DNA from: Lysobacteraceae bacterium NML03-0222
Lineage (GTDB): Bacteria > Pseudomonadota > Gammaproteobacteria > Xanthomonadales > Xanthomonadaceae
Direction of reading: 5' to 3'
NCBI GenBank assembly: GCA_002798195.1
Contig: NWQM01000001.1
Span: 372,001 to 436,000 of the forward strand
DNA length: 64,000 nt
Numbering within the stretch: position 1 is the stretch's first letter; each line of letters begins with the position of its first letter. A program made the position numbers and the translations under genes. Positions 1 to 8,377 of this stretch are shown here, one piece after another. Below the pieces are notes generated by a model. That model was not told the origin of the DNA and did not search any database. It saw nothing but the letters and a program-made list of their open reading frames with translations.

Positions 1-1633
1 CGCTGGGCTTGCCTGCCATCAGTTTGCTCCAGTCGATGGCATTGGGGTCGGCTTCGGGCTTGACCAGCTCGGCGGTGACTTCACCGGCATCGAGCTTGTC
101 GCGGTAGGCGTCGGCGTAAGCCTTGGGCTCACCCTCGCTCAACACGCCCTCGGCCACCAGCGCATTGCCGTACAGCTCGCGGGTGGTCTTCATCGCGCGG
201 ATTTTCTGGTACATCAGCGGCTGTGTCGCGGCCGGCTCGTCGGCTTCGTTATGGCCATTGCGGCGGTAGCAGATGAGGTCGATGACCACATCCTTGCCAA
301 AGCGCTGGCGGAAATCGAAGGCAAGCTCGGCGCAGAATGCCACCGCCTCGGGGTTGTCGCCATTTACGTGCAGGATGGGGGCGGCCACCATCTTGGCTAC
401 ATCGGTGCAGTACAGCGTGGAGCGTGCGTCCTGACGTTCGCTGGTGGTAAAGCCGACCTGATTGTTGATGACCACGTGCACGGTGCCGCCCACGGCAAAG
501 CCGCGTGCCTGCGACATCTGGAACAGTTCCATGCCCACGCCCTGGCCTGCAAAAGCGGCATCGCCATGCAGCAAGACCGGCAGCACGGTCTGGCGGGCGG
601 TGTCGCCACGGCGCAGCTGGCGCGAGCGCACCGAGCCTGCGACCACCGGGTTGACGATTTCCAGGTGCGAGGGGTTGAAGGCCAGCGCCAGGTGCATCGG
701 GCCTGCCGGGGTGGCGACATCGGCGGAGAAGCCCATGTGATATTTCACATCGCCGGTATGGGCGCGGTCGCCGTGGTGGTGCTCGAACTTGCCTTCAAAT
801 TCGTCAAACAGCACACGCGGCGGCTTGCCAAGGGTATTGACCAGCACATTCAGGCGGCCACGGTGCGCCATGCCGATGACGGTTTCCTTCACGCCGGCTT
901 GGCCTGCGTGCTGAATCAGCGTATCGAGCAGCGGAATCAGCGAGTCGCCGCCTTCGAGCGAAAAGCGCTTCTGGCCGACGTATTTGGTGCCGAGGTAGCG
1001 CTCCAGCCCTTCAGCGGCGGTCAGGCGCTCCAGAATGCGCTTTTTCTGCTCGGCGCTGCGGCCAAACTTGCCAGCAGCCGCCTCCAGGCGCTGGTACATG
1101 AAGCGGCGCTGCTCGACATCGGGGATATGCATGAATTCCGCGCCAATCGGGCCGGTATAGGTAGCCTTCAGGGTGGCGAGCAGCTCGGAGAGCTTCATGC
1201 GCTCGCGTCCGGCCACGCCGCCGGTGGAAAACTCGCTGCCCAGGTCGGCATCGGAAAGATGATGGAAGCCCAGCGTCAGGTCGGGCGCATCCGGATGAAC
1301 CCACATTTGCAGCGGGTCAACGTCAGCGGCCAGATGGCCGCGTGAGCGGTAGGCAGTAATCAGGCGACCGACATTGCGCTCGCGCTCGTCACCCGTACCA
1401 CTGGTTACGGCGCCGCGGGCAGCGGCACGGCCTGCAGCGGCCACCGCTTCGGCAATCACCGAGTGGGGTACGTCCCCGGCTTCGCGCCCCTTGAGTTCAT
1501 CAAAATAGGCCTTCCACTTCGGCTCGATGCTGTCGGGGTTGGCCAGATATTGTTCGTAAAGGTCTTCGATATAGGCCGCATTGGCACCAAGTTGGGAAGA
1601 CTGTGCAAACTTCTTCAGGAGGCTGCTCGCCAT
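1..1633 (-). CDS. sucA: 2-oxoglutarate dehydrogenase E1 component (3' end outside window)
   Basis: First 544 codons of the thiamine-diphosphate-dependent E1 enzyme that decarboxylates 2-oxoglutarate in the TCA cycle and passes the succinyl group to the E2 lipoyl domain. The protein starts MASSLLKKFAQSS and continues with the E1 N-terminal helix (YIEDLYEQYLANP). The TPP-binding core then shows MAHRGRLNVL, HGDAAFAGQGV and NNQVGFTT. The C-terminus lies beyond the left edge, where sucB and lpd would be expected. No clear ribosome binding site precedes the ATG at 1633, but the N-terminus matches the family. Nothing visible argues against a working enzyme. Confidence 0.95.
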   Translation of the reverse strand, partial: MASSLLKKFAQSSQLGANAAYIEDLYEQYLANPDSIEPKWKAYFDELKGREAGDVPHSVIAEAVAAAGRAAARGAVTSGTGDERERNVGRLITAYRSRGHLAADVDPLQMWVHPDAPDLTLGFHHLSDADLGSEFSTGGVAGRERMKLSELLATLKATYTGPIGAEFMHIPDVEQRRFMYQRLEAAAGKFGRSAEQKKRILERLTAAEGLERYLGTKYVGQKRFSLEGGDSLIPLLDTLIQHAGQAGVKETVIGMAHRGRLNVLVNTLGKPPRVLFDEFEGKFEHHHGDRAHTGDVKYHMGFSADVATPAGPMHLALAFNPSHLEIVNPVVAGSVRSRQLRRGDTARQTVLPVLLHGDAAFAGQGVGMELFQMSQARGFAVGGTVHVVINNQVGFTTSERQDARSTLYCTDVAKMVAAPILHVNGDNPEAVAFCAELAFDFRQRFGKDVVIDLICYRRNGHNEADEPAATQPLMYQKIRAMKTTRELYGNALVAEGVLSEGEPKAYADAYRDKLDAGEVTAELVKPEADPNAIDWSKLMAGKPS

Positions 1634-1819
1634 TTCAGGATTACGCTCGCGCTATGCCGGTGGCCGCAACTGCCTGATTTTTGGAAAGTTTTTGCTGTTC
1701 CGAAAAATCGGGCTGAATGGCCGGTTAGAGGGGATTCGGATTATAGCCGCGACATTCAGCCGTTGCACCCGCAAGGCGGGCAAACAGGGGCATAACGCTC
1801 AGTAGGCTGCTGGACGGGT

Positions 1820-2485
1820 TCAGTTAGGGGTGAACTGGATGGGAACCGTGACCCGGCCAACGCTGGGCTGGCCATTTTCCGTGGCGGGCTGGAAGCGCCA
1901 GCGGCGCAGCACATCGCTGGCAGCGCGGTCAAGCTCGCGCGAGCCGCTGCTGCGAATCAGGCTGACCGAAGTGGGCACGCCATCAGGGCCGACATCCACC
2001 TGTAGCTGCACAACACCGCCGATGCCATCGCGCAGCGCATTGCGCGGATAGCGCGGCGCAGGCTGGTGAATCGGAACGGGCGGCGTGCTGGCGCTGATAC
2101 GCTGCCGGGTGGGTTGAACGGGTGGCGGTGCTGGCTGATGGGCTGTCGGCGGCTCAATGGCAGGCTGTTGCGGCCGTGGTGCTTGTGCGGCGGGGGGTAC
2201 AGGTAGCAGGCTGTCTGTTGGTGAGCCTTGGGTCAATGATGGGCTTTGCGGCGTCGGCAGGGGTTCAAAAATTTTGACTTGCCCGCCATCCTGCGTCTCG
2301 GTGTTGGCCGCAGGCGGCACCGTGTAAAAAACCTTTTCCTTCTCAATGCTCCATACCAGCAAAAACAGCAATCCCCCAAGCACCATCGCAGCAGGCAGAA
2401 TCCATGGCAGCCAGCGTGGCCTGCGTCGGCCTTGACCAGATGCTGAGCGCGGGGTGGAGGGCGGAAGCGGGGAGGGAGTGGACAT
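1820..2485 (-). CDS. TonB-like energy transducer, 221 aa
   Basis: Inner-membrane protein of the TonB family. These proteins span the periplasm and pass proton-motive-force energy to outer-membrane receptors. Visible parts are a basic N-terminus, one membrane segment (about residues 27-46), a long Pro/Gln-rich periplasmic linker and a C-terminal TonB domain (about 140-221) with YPRNALRDGIGG, ending in a beta-strand-rich IQFTPN. An upstream in-frame ATG at 2557 would add 24 residues. The MSTPSPLPP start is preferred because the extra stretch looks unrelated and no clear ribosome binding site separates the two. No exbB or exbD is adjacent, so it may be an accessory TonB. The receptor at 15.9-18.3 kb could be a partner, but that is only inference. 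Confidence 0.8.
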   Translation of the reverse strand: MSTPSPLPPSTPRSASGQGRRRPRWLPWILPAAMVLGGLLFLLVWSIEKEKVFYTVPPAANTETQDGGQVKIFEPLPTPQSPSLTQGSPTDSLLPVPPAAQAPRPQQPAIEPPTAHQPAPPPVQPTRQRISASTPPVPIHQPAPRYPRNALRDGIGGVVQLQVDVGPDGVPTSVSLIRSSGSRELDRAASDVLRRWRFQPATENGQPSVGRVTVPIQFTPN

Positions 2486-2601
2486 GTCACGACTCACGGC
2501 GAACTTGAGTGCGCGCATTGTTGCATTGTTGAAGTGAGCAATGCGGCAAAACCCCATAAAGCGGCGATAATAGCCTCCCCTGATTGATGGAATGGCTCTC
2601 G

Positions 2602-3876
2602 ATGCTTGATGTGCAACTGCTTCGCAATGATCCTGAAACCGTTCGCCAAGGGCTGGCGCGGCGTGGCGTGAACTTGGATGTGGCCGCTTTTCAGGCGCTG
2701 GAAGCCGAGCGCAAGGCCATCCAGATTCGTACCCAGGAGCTGCAAAACCTGCGCAATACCCGCAGCAAAGCGATTGGTCAGGCCAAGGCCAAGGGTGAAG
2801 ATGTCGCCCCGCTGATGGCCGAGGTGGCGAGCTTTGGCGAGGAACTGAAGGCGAGCGAAGCGCGGCTTGATGCCATCCGCAGCGAAATGGAAGCGCTGAT
2901 GCAGGGCTTGCCGAACCTGCCGGATGCCTCGGTGCCCGAGGGGGTGGACGAAACCGGCAATGTGGAGCAATCGCGCTGGGGTACGCCGCGCAACTTCGAT
3001 TTTGAAGTCAAAGACCATGTCGAGCTGGGCGCACGCCATGGCTGGCTGGATGCTGAAACTGCCGCCAAGCTCTCCGGCGCGCGTTTTACCGTGCTACGCG
3101 GGCAACTGGCGCGCCTGCACCGGGCGCTGGCGCAGTTCATGCTGGACTTGCACACCCTCACGCATGGCTACGAAGAAACCAATGTGCCGGTGATCGTCAA
3201 TGCCGAGAGCCTTGTTGGTACCGGGCAACTGCCGAAGTTCGAGGAAGACATGTTCGCCACCCAATTGGGCGAGCACCGCCGCTACCTGATTTCCACTTCG
3301 GAAATCGCGCTGACCAATATCGTCCGCGATGAAATTCTTGACGCCGCACGCCTGCCGTTGCGCATGACGGCCGATTCGCTGTGCTTCCGCTCCGAAGCCG
3401 GTAGCGGTGGCCGTGATGTGCGCGGCATGATTCGCCAGCACCAGTTCGAGAAGGTCGAACTGGTCTCCATCTGCAAGCCCGAAGACAGCGATGCCGAGCT
3501 TGAGCGCATGACCCGCTGCGCTGAAACCGTGCTGGAAAAACTCGGGCTCCCGTACCGGCGCATGTTGCTGTGTGCCGGTGATATGGGCTTCTCCGCCCGC
3601 AAGACCTATGACCTGGAGGTTTGGCTGCCTTCGCAGAGCACCTATCGCGAGATTTCCTCCTGTTCCAATTGCGGCGACTTCCAGGCGCGGCGTATGCAGG
3701 CACGCTTCCGTGGCGAGAGTGGCAAGCCGGAACTGGTGCATACCCTGAACGGCTCCGGCACTGCTGTCGGTCGCGCGCTGATTGCGGTGATGGAGAACTA
3801 TCAGAACGCTGATGGCACAATCACCGTACCCGAAGCCCTGCGTCCGTACATGGGCGGTGTGGAGCTACTTGCCTGA
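2602..3876 (+). CDS. serS: serine--tRNA ligase
   Basis: Class II aminoacyl-tRNA synthetase that charges tRNA-Ser (and tRNA-Sec where present) with serine. The 424-residue protein is of normal family length. The N-terminal coiled-coil arm (about residues 25-105) is rich in Glu, Lys and Gln. The catalytic domain contains class II motif 2 (FRSEAGSGGRDVRGM) and a motif 3 region (NGSGTAVGRALIAVME). The start MLDVQLLRNDPETV is canonical, so the in-frame ATGs at 2584 and 2587 are probably not used. The stop overlaps the start of the LysR gene by one base, suggesting cotranscription. Confidence 0.96.
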   Translation: MLDVQLLRNDPETVRQGLARRGVNLDVAAFQALEAERKAIQIRTQELQNLRNTRSKAIGQAKAKGEDVAPLMAEVASFGEELKASEARLDAIRSEMEALMQGLPNLPDASVPEGVDETGNVEQSRWGTPRNFDFEVKDHVELGARHGWLDAETAAKLSGARFTVLRGQLARLHRALAQFMLDLHTLTHGYEETNVPVIVNAESLVGTGQLPKFEEDMFATQLGEHRRYLISTSEIALTNIVRDEILDAARLPLRMTADSLCFRSEAGSGGRDVRGMIRQHQFEKVELVSICKPEDSDAELERMTRCAETVLEKLGLPYRRMLLCAGDMGFSARKTYDLEVWLPSQSTYREISSCSNCGDFQARRMQARFRGESGKPELVHTLNGSGTAVGRALIAVMENYQNADGTITVPEALRPYMGGVELLA

Positions 3877-4823
3877 TGCAAGACCTCAATGACCTGCATT
3901 ACTTCGCGCTGGTCGTCGAGCATGGCGGCTATGCCGCGGCCGAACGTGCGCTTGGCATTCCCCGTTCACGGCTGTCCCGGCGCATTGCCCAACTGGAAGA
4001 ATCCTTGGGCGTGCGCCTGTTGCAACGTTCCACCCGCAGCTTTGCCGTGACCGAAGTGGGGCAAAACGTCTATCGCCATGCCCAGGCCATGCGTGATGCC
4101 GCACAGGCGGCTCAAGAGTCCGTGGCGCAGCTCAGTACCACCCCGCGTGGCTTGGTGCGGGTGAGCGTGCCGGTGACGCTGGCGCAGGAAGTCATGCCTG
4201 AAGTGCTGCCGGCATTTTTGGCGCAATACCCGGAAGTACGCCTGCAATTGCAGGTCAGCAACCGCCGCGTGGATCTGATTCAGGAAAGCTTCGATGTGGC
4301 GTTGCGGGTGCGCAGCAAACTTGATGATGATGGCAGCCTGGTGATGCGCAGCTTTGGCCATGACCAACAACTGCTGGTGGCAAGTCCGGATTACCTGCGC
4401 AAACGTGGTCGCCCGCAACAACCCGAAGACCTGGGCGAGCATGTCACGCTCAGCATGTTCGAGGATGACACACGCCAACAATGGGTGCTGCATGGCCCCG
4501 AAGGCGAAGTCCGCACCGTGGAGCTCAAGCCGCGCTTGGCTGCATTTGATTTTCAGATGTTGCGAGCGTTGGTCAAACAGGGCATCGGCATCACCATGCT
4601 GCCGGAGATGAGCTGCGCTGACGCGGTCAAAAACGGCGAGCTGGAAGTGATTTTGCCGCAATGGAAACTACCGCAGGGCATCATCCATGCCGTATTTCCC
4701 AGCCGCCGCGGCATGCTGCCGGCCGTGCGCGCCTTTATCGACCATCTGGCTGAAGTTTTGCCGCAGCAACTTGCAAAAAAACGCTGCGGGCCTGACTGCA
4801 GCGGCCAAGACATGGCACAATAG
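3876..4823 (+). CDS. LysR family transcriptional regulator
   Basis: A 315-residue DNA-binding regulator with the usual LysR layout. An N-terminal winged helix-turn-helix (ERALGIPRSRLSRRIAQLE, about residues 24-42) is joined to a periplasmic-binding-like effector domain (about 90-295). The start ATG shares one base with the serS stop codon, implying translational coupling. The HTH sequence and the effector-domain opening (GLVRVSVPVTLAQ) resemble the large CrgA/AaeR-type subgroup. The target is unknown. LysR proteins often act on a divergent neighbour, but no divergent gene exists here. Confidence 0.88.
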   Translation: MQDLNDLHYFALVVEHGGYAAAERALGIPRSRLSRRIAQLEESLGVRLLQRSTRSFAVTEVGQNVYRHAQAMRDAAQAAQESVAQLSTTPRGLVRVSVPVTLAQEVMPEVLPAFLAQYPEVRLQLQVSNRRVDLIQESFDVALRVRSKLDDDGSLVMRSFGHDQQLLVASPDYLRKRGRPQQPEDLGEHVTLSMFEDDTRQQWVLHGPEGEVRTVELKPRLAAFDFQMLRALVKQGIGITMLPEMSCADAVKNGELEVILPQWKLPQGIIHAVFPSRRGMLPAVRAFIDHLAEVLPQQLAKKRCGPDCSGQDMAQ

Positions 4824-4860
4824 CGCCCCTGCAGCGTACAGCGGCAGTCAAAAGCGATAC

Positions 4861-4901
4861 GGAAGCGTGGCCGAGTGGTTGAAGGCACCGGTCTTGAAAA
4901 C
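4861..4901 (+). pseudogene. 5' half of a tRNA-Ser gene (truncated)
   Basis: These 41 bases have the acceptor 5' strand GGAAGCG, the D-arm and the anticodon loop CTTGAAA of a serine tRNA reading UCA. After ...TTGAAAAC the sequence changes to AGTTGTAGG, so the anticodon stem cannot close and no variable arm, T-arm or acceptor 3' strand follows. It shares the 13-mer CGGTCTTGAAAAC with the complete tRNA-Ser 58 bases downstream (4889-4901 and 4947-4959). It cannot fold as a tRNA. It is best read as a scar of recombination or integration at a serine tRNA. Confidence 0.8.
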
Positions 4902-4918
4902 AGTTGTAGGATGAATTT

Positions 4919-5006
4919 GGAAGCGTGGCAGAGTGGTCGATTGCAACGGTCTTGAAAACCGTCGATCCGCAAGGGTCCGTGAGTTCGAATCTCACCGCTT
5001 CCGCCA
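4919..5006 (+). tRNA. tRNA-Ser (UGA)
   Basis: Complete 88-nt serine tRNA with the CCA encoded. The acceptor GGAAGCG pairs with CGCTTCC. The anticodon stem AACGG/CCGTC region holds loop CTTGAAA with anticodon TGA. A long class II variable arm (GATCCGCAAGGGTC) and a T-arm (GTGAG-TTCGAAT-CTCAC) follow. Its 5' half resembles the truncated copy just upstream but differs in the D-loop, so the two are not simple identical duplicates. It forms the left border of the restriction-modification cassette. Confidence 0.95.
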
Positions 5007-5013
5007 ATTAAAA

Positions 5014-5054
5014 CAAGCACTTACGTAACATTCTGTATCGCTACAGAGTGCTTG
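5014..5054 (+). promoter_or_regulatory. Nested inverted repeat upstream of the methyltransferase
   Basis: CAAGCACT (5014-5021) pairs with AGTGCTTG (5047-5054). An inner stem CTGTA (5033-5037) / TACAG (5042-5046) with a 4-nt loop directly abuts the outer right arm. It lies between the tRNA-Ser 3' end and the methyltransferase ribosome binding site. There is no T-run after it, so it does not look like an intrinsic terminator. It could be an operator for autoregulation of the restriction-modification genes or a leader RNA structure. Confidence 0.45.
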
Positions 5055-5071
5055 AAAACGAGAGGGTTTCA

Positions 5072-6214
5072 GTGACTGACGGGAGCATAGAGGTAGTGAG
5101 CGGCAAAACTCGCCGTAAGCAGACCGTAAGCGATAGCGACCAGACGTCACCACAAATCGTCTCTAAAGACTACGGGCACGCATTCGCTACCTACCAGCGG
5201 GAAGCAACGCTGCGCCCACTGCTGCTCAACGGTGATGCGCTCGCCGTTCTCAAATCCCTGCCTGACGAGTCCATCGACTTTGCTATGACTTCCCCGCCGT
5301 ATTGGGGGAAGCGCGAGTACGAGAACGGGGGTATCGGTCTTGAGGCCGACTACAGAGACTTCGTAAAGGACTTGGCCGCCATCTTCTTGGAGCTGAAGCG
5401 AATCCTTAAGCCTACGGGGTCGTTCTGGCTCAATATCGGTGACACCTACAGCGGCAAGAGCTTGCTCGGGATTCCGTGGAGGGTCGCTTTTGAGTTGACT
5501 GACGTCCAAGGCTGGACGATGCGGAACAGCGTCGTCTGGAACAAGCTAAAGGGCGGCATGGATAACAGCAAAGATCGCTTAGCCAATGTCCATGAGAATC
5601 TCTTTCACTTCGTGAAGCAGCCGAAGGGCTACTACTACAACGCTGACGCCATTCGCTCGAAACCGCGCGAGGCGAAAGTCGTCAATGGCGCAGTTGTTTC
5701 TGCAACAGGTGTCTCCGGCGTCCGCTACAAGAGGCAGCTTGAGCTTTCCACGGCACTCGACGAGAACGAGAAGAAGGCTGCCTTCGCTGCCCTTGACCGT
5801 ATGCTTGCCGACGTGGGCGCTGGTAATGTCTCTGACTTCCGCATGATTATTCGGGGCCAGCAGCGCGCCACGCATTCCGACAGTGAGAAGGTTTCAGGTC
5901 GCGCAAAAGAGCTTCGAGACAAGGGCTTCTACTTCCTCAAATACCATCCCAACGGAAGCAAGCCGGGTGACGTGTGGGACATCATTCCTGAGGATAAGCA
6001 ACGACGCGGCGCGCACTTCGCCCCGTATCCTATAGACCTTTGTCGGCGACCGTTGCTGGCCACGTGCCCGCCCGGTGGCATAGTGCTTGATCCATTTTGC
6101 GGGACTGGCACAACTCTGCTCGCCGCCGGTAATCTTGGCCTCAAGTCAGTGGGCATCGACATATCGCGCCACTATCTCGAACTCTCGCAAGAAAGGTGCG
6201 ATGGTCTTCTATGA
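5072..6214 (+). CDS. DNA methyltransferase of a NotI-like restriction-modification system (probable N4-cytosine)
   Basis: A 380-residue site-specific DNA methyltransferase that protects host DNA from the endonuclease encoded next to it. The catalytic motif IV TSPPYWG (about residues 73-79) comes before the SAM-binding motif I DPFCGTGTT (about 340-348), the beta-class order. TSPPY is typical of N4-cytosine enzymes, although N6-adenine activity cannot be excluded. The start is taken as GTG 5072 because GAGAGGG lies about 6 bases upstream. A GTG at 5048 would add 8 residues but falls inside the inverted repeat. The stop overlaps the endonuclease start by four bases (ATGA). Base composition looks lower in GC than neighbouring housekeeping genes, which fits transfer. 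Confidence 0.88.
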   Translation: MTDGSIEVVSGKTRRKQTVSDSDQTSPQIVSKDYGHAFATYQREATLRPLLLNGDALAVLKSLPDESIDFAMTSPPYWGKREYENGGIGLEADYRDFVKDLAAIFLELKRILKPTGSFWLNIGDTYSGKSLLGIPWRVAFELTDVQGWTMRNSVVWNKLKGGMDNSKDRLANVHENLFHFVKQPKGYYYNADAIRSKPREAKVVNGAVVSATGVSGVRYKRQLELSTALDENEKKAAFAALDRMLADVGAGNVSDFRMIIRGQQRATHSDSEKVSGRAKELRDKGFYFLKYHPNGSKPGDVWDIIPEDKQRRGAHFAPYPIDLCRRPLLATCPPGGIVLDPFCGTGTTLLAAGNLGLKSVGIDISRHYLELSQERCDGLL

Positions 6215-7062
6215 GCAAAGTTGTCGAACTGTTCGGCAAAGCCGCCGACGCGCCGGGTATTGACTGGCAGAATGAAATCGCCGATCAGCAGTGCCCGTTT
6301 CTCGGCAAGCGCTGCTACAAGGTTCGGAAGTCTAACCCCGAGATTTCGATTGGCTCCTGTACCGTTCTCTATGGACGCGAACCCGAGCCGATCATCATTT
6401 GCCCCACGCGCCTTATCCAGCGCGGGCAGATCTTCACCGACTGTTTGCATCTGCTGACCAGCCATGAACCGGGGAACGAGCTTCATCTAGTGTCCGAGGT
6501 CACCGTGCCCGGTGGAAGCATCGACTATGTCCTTGTCTCGACGAAGGAAGGCAAGGTTCGGGACTTCGTGGGTATCGAACTGCAAACGCTCGATACAACT
6601 GGCACCGTATGGCCTGAACGGCAGCGCCTTCTCAAAGAGCTGGGAGTCGCGCGCGGGGACAACGGCGAGGAGTCCAACAAGTCTTTTGGCATGAACTGGA
6701 AGATGACCGCGAAGACGATCCTCGTCCAGATGCATCACAAGGTGCAGACGTTCGAGCATGTCAATCGGAAGCTCGTTCTCGTGGTGCAAGACAAGTTCCT
6801 GGCCTACATGACCAAGGAATTCAAGTTTGACCACATGAAAAATCCAGCGGCAGTCGGTGACTCGATGCACCTTCACTCCTACCGGATGGCACGTGCCGAT
6901 GACGGAAACTTCCGCTTGTCGATGGCCTCTCGGCTCAGTACCGATGCTGACGGCATTGCAACGTGCCTTGGTCTGCAAGCTGAGGCACGTATCGAGCTAG
7001 AGCAGATCATCGCCACGCTACAGGCCAAGATTTCGCCCGCTACATTGTTCCGTCCGGTGTGA
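6211..7062 (+). CDS. NotI-family type II restriction endonuclease
   Basis: A 283-residue protein that most resembles the rare-cutter NotI family, which binds iron through four cysteines and has a variant PD-(D/E)xK nuclease core. Four candidate metal-binding cysteines are visible at C28, C35, C50 and C64 (CPFLGKRCYKVRKS ... GSC ... IIICP). The nuclease core is seen as SIDYV (D105) and GIELQ (E123, Q125), giving D-x17-E-x-Q. NotI itself uses D160, E182 and Q184 (from memory of its structure), so the E-x-Q spacing agrees. The start at 6211 overlaps the methyltransferase stop (ATGA), so production of the nuclease is coupled to the protective enzyme. No control (C) protein is seen. The exact recognition sequence cannot be read from the protein. 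Confidence 0.82.
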   Translation: MSKVVELFGKAADAPGIDWQNEIADQQCPFLGKRCYKVRKSNPEISIGSCTVLYGREPEPIIICPTRLIQRGQIFTDCLHLLTSHEPGNELHLVSEVTVPGGSIDYVLVSTKEGKVRDFVGIELQTLDTTGTVWPERQRLLKELGVARGDNGEESNKSFGMNWKMTAKTILVQMHHKVQTFEHVNRKLVLVVQDKFLAYMTKEFKFDHMKNPAAVGDSMHLHSYRMARADDGNFRLSMASRLSTDADGIATCLGLQAEARIELEQIIATLQAKISPATLFRPV

Positions 7063-7516
7063 TCCTTTTACGCTGGGCTTATTCGCAGCGCCGGGAGACT
7101 TGCTACCGCAAGGGCAGCAATCGATCAGCGGGCAAGCCCGAATAACTCCGTGTTTGTCGTTCCTTGCCCACTGGCATGCGCGCCGCTACAGGCCGCGTGC
7201 CGTGCTCGCCAGTACCCTAGCGGCGGCGGTGTGGTGATCGTCGCCCCTGCCGCCCGCAGCGCTCGCGCAGCCGCGCAAACGACAACGGATGCCAGCGGCA
7301 CCCGTTGAAGGCCAGGTCGCACGGGTAGGAGTGGCCCCGTTCCTGGCTGAGTCCGTTTGATTTACGTCCAACGGTTCCCGATGGGACGGCGCAGCTTCTC
7401 CGGGACTGCGCGCCACTGCATCGCTGACGACGATAAGGGCGGTGCAGGGTTTTTCAGATGCCGTCGTCGTCTTGCCTGCTCCTGCATCCTTGCCGGTTCG
7501 GTTGCGGGGTGCATAC
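7063..7516. other. 454-base stretch without a recognisable gene
   Basis: Between the endonuclease stop and the left end of the IS element. Short open frames exist on both strands (for example minus 7186-7533, which runs into the IS), but their products are Ala/Arg/Thr-rich, show no known motif and lack ribosome binding sites. No tRNA, CRISPR repeat or copy of the tRNA-Ser core was found. It may be the decayed right part of the restriction-modification island or what remains after an IS-linked deletion. Confidence 0.5.
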
Positions 7517-7529
7517 GTAAGCTTCCCCG

Positions 7530-8354
7530 TCAAGCATACATTTCAAAAGTAGAACTTTCGGCGAGGTGATTGCGGTATTCGGAGGGGGTGAGATGGCCGA
7601 GTGCGTCGTGGGGACGCGCCTGGTTGTATTCGAGCATCCATCCATAGGCGGCTTCGCGCACATCCTCAAGGCGGGTGAACAGGTGTTGATCCAGAACCTC
7701 CTCCCGGAACGTCCGGTTGAAGCGTTCGATGTAGGCGTTCTGGTTCGGCTTGCCGGGCTGGATATAGCGGAGGGACATGCCGTTGAGCTCGGCCCACTGC
7801 ACGAAGGCTTCGCCCAGGAATTCGGGGCCGTTGTCGGTACGCAGCACCTGCGGCAGGCCGTGACTCTGCTTGAGCTGCTCGAAGATCCGGACCAGGCGCG
7901 CCGAGGAGATCGAGGTATCCACTTCGATATGCATGGCCTCGCGGTTGAAGTCGTCGACGACATTGAAGGTTCGGAAGCGGCGGCCACAGGCCAGCGCATC
8001 GGCCATGAAGTCAGCCGACCAGACGATGTCCGGCTGCTTCGGCACATACAGCGGCACGCGCTCGCGCTTGGGCAATCGTTGTTTGGCTTTGCGCCGCAGG
8101 TTGAGCTGCATGGCGGTGTAGACCCGGTAAATCCGCTTGTGATTCCAGTCTGGCCGCGCACGCCGCAAGACCTGGCAGCACTTCCAAAAGCCGCGACTGG
8201 GACGTGTGGCAACCTGCTCAGTGAGTGCAGCGATGATCTCGGCATCGCGCACTGTCCAGTGCAGCGGCGGTCGATACCAGGCGGCTCGTGACAGGCCGAC
8301 ACATTCGCAGGACCGGCTCAGGGGGCGGGCGTGTACCTGGGTCAGATACCGCAC
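7530..8354 (-). CDS. IS3-family transposase OrfB (DDE integrase core)
   Basis: Catalytic half of the transposase, 274 residues from GTG 8354. It has an HTH_21-like N-terminus followed by an rve integrase core. The DDE residues are visible in VWSADFMAD (first D), VLRTDNGPEF (second D) and NAYIERFNRTFREE (E). It is probably made mostly as an OrfAB fusion: the orfB frame is open upstream of its GTG back through the A7 run at 8384-8390, and it lies in the -1 frame relative to orfA. The C-terminus (FEMYA) overlaps the left terminal repeat. Confidence 0.9.
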   Translation of the reverse strand: MRYLTQVHARPLSRSCECVGLSRAAWYRPPLHWTVRDAEIIAALTEQVATRPSRGFWKCCQVLRRARPDWNHKRIYRVYTAMQLNLRRKAKQRLPKRERVPLYVPKQPDIVWSADFMADALACGRRFRTFNVVDDFNREAMHIEVDTSISSARLVRIFEQLKQSHGLPQVLRTDNGPEFLGEAFVQWAELNGMSLRYIQPGKPNQNAYIERFNRTFREEVLDQHLFTRLEDVREAAYGWMLEYNQARPHDALGHLTPSEYRNHLAESSTFEMYA

Positions 8355-8377
8355 CGCCTCGCGTTTCTGCGCCGGCC

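Noticed and set aside
251..1345. 364-codon plus-strand frame at the left edge
   Set aside because: It lies opposite sucA, whose minus-strand product has clear E1 motifs.
4861..4918. A second functional tRNA-Ser
   Set aside because: The 3' half is missing and the anticodon stem cannot pair.
7186..7533. 115-codon minus-strand frame beside the IS
   Set aside because: It starts inside the IS end, has no ribosome binding site and no recognisable motif; composition is Ala/Arg/Thr-rich.
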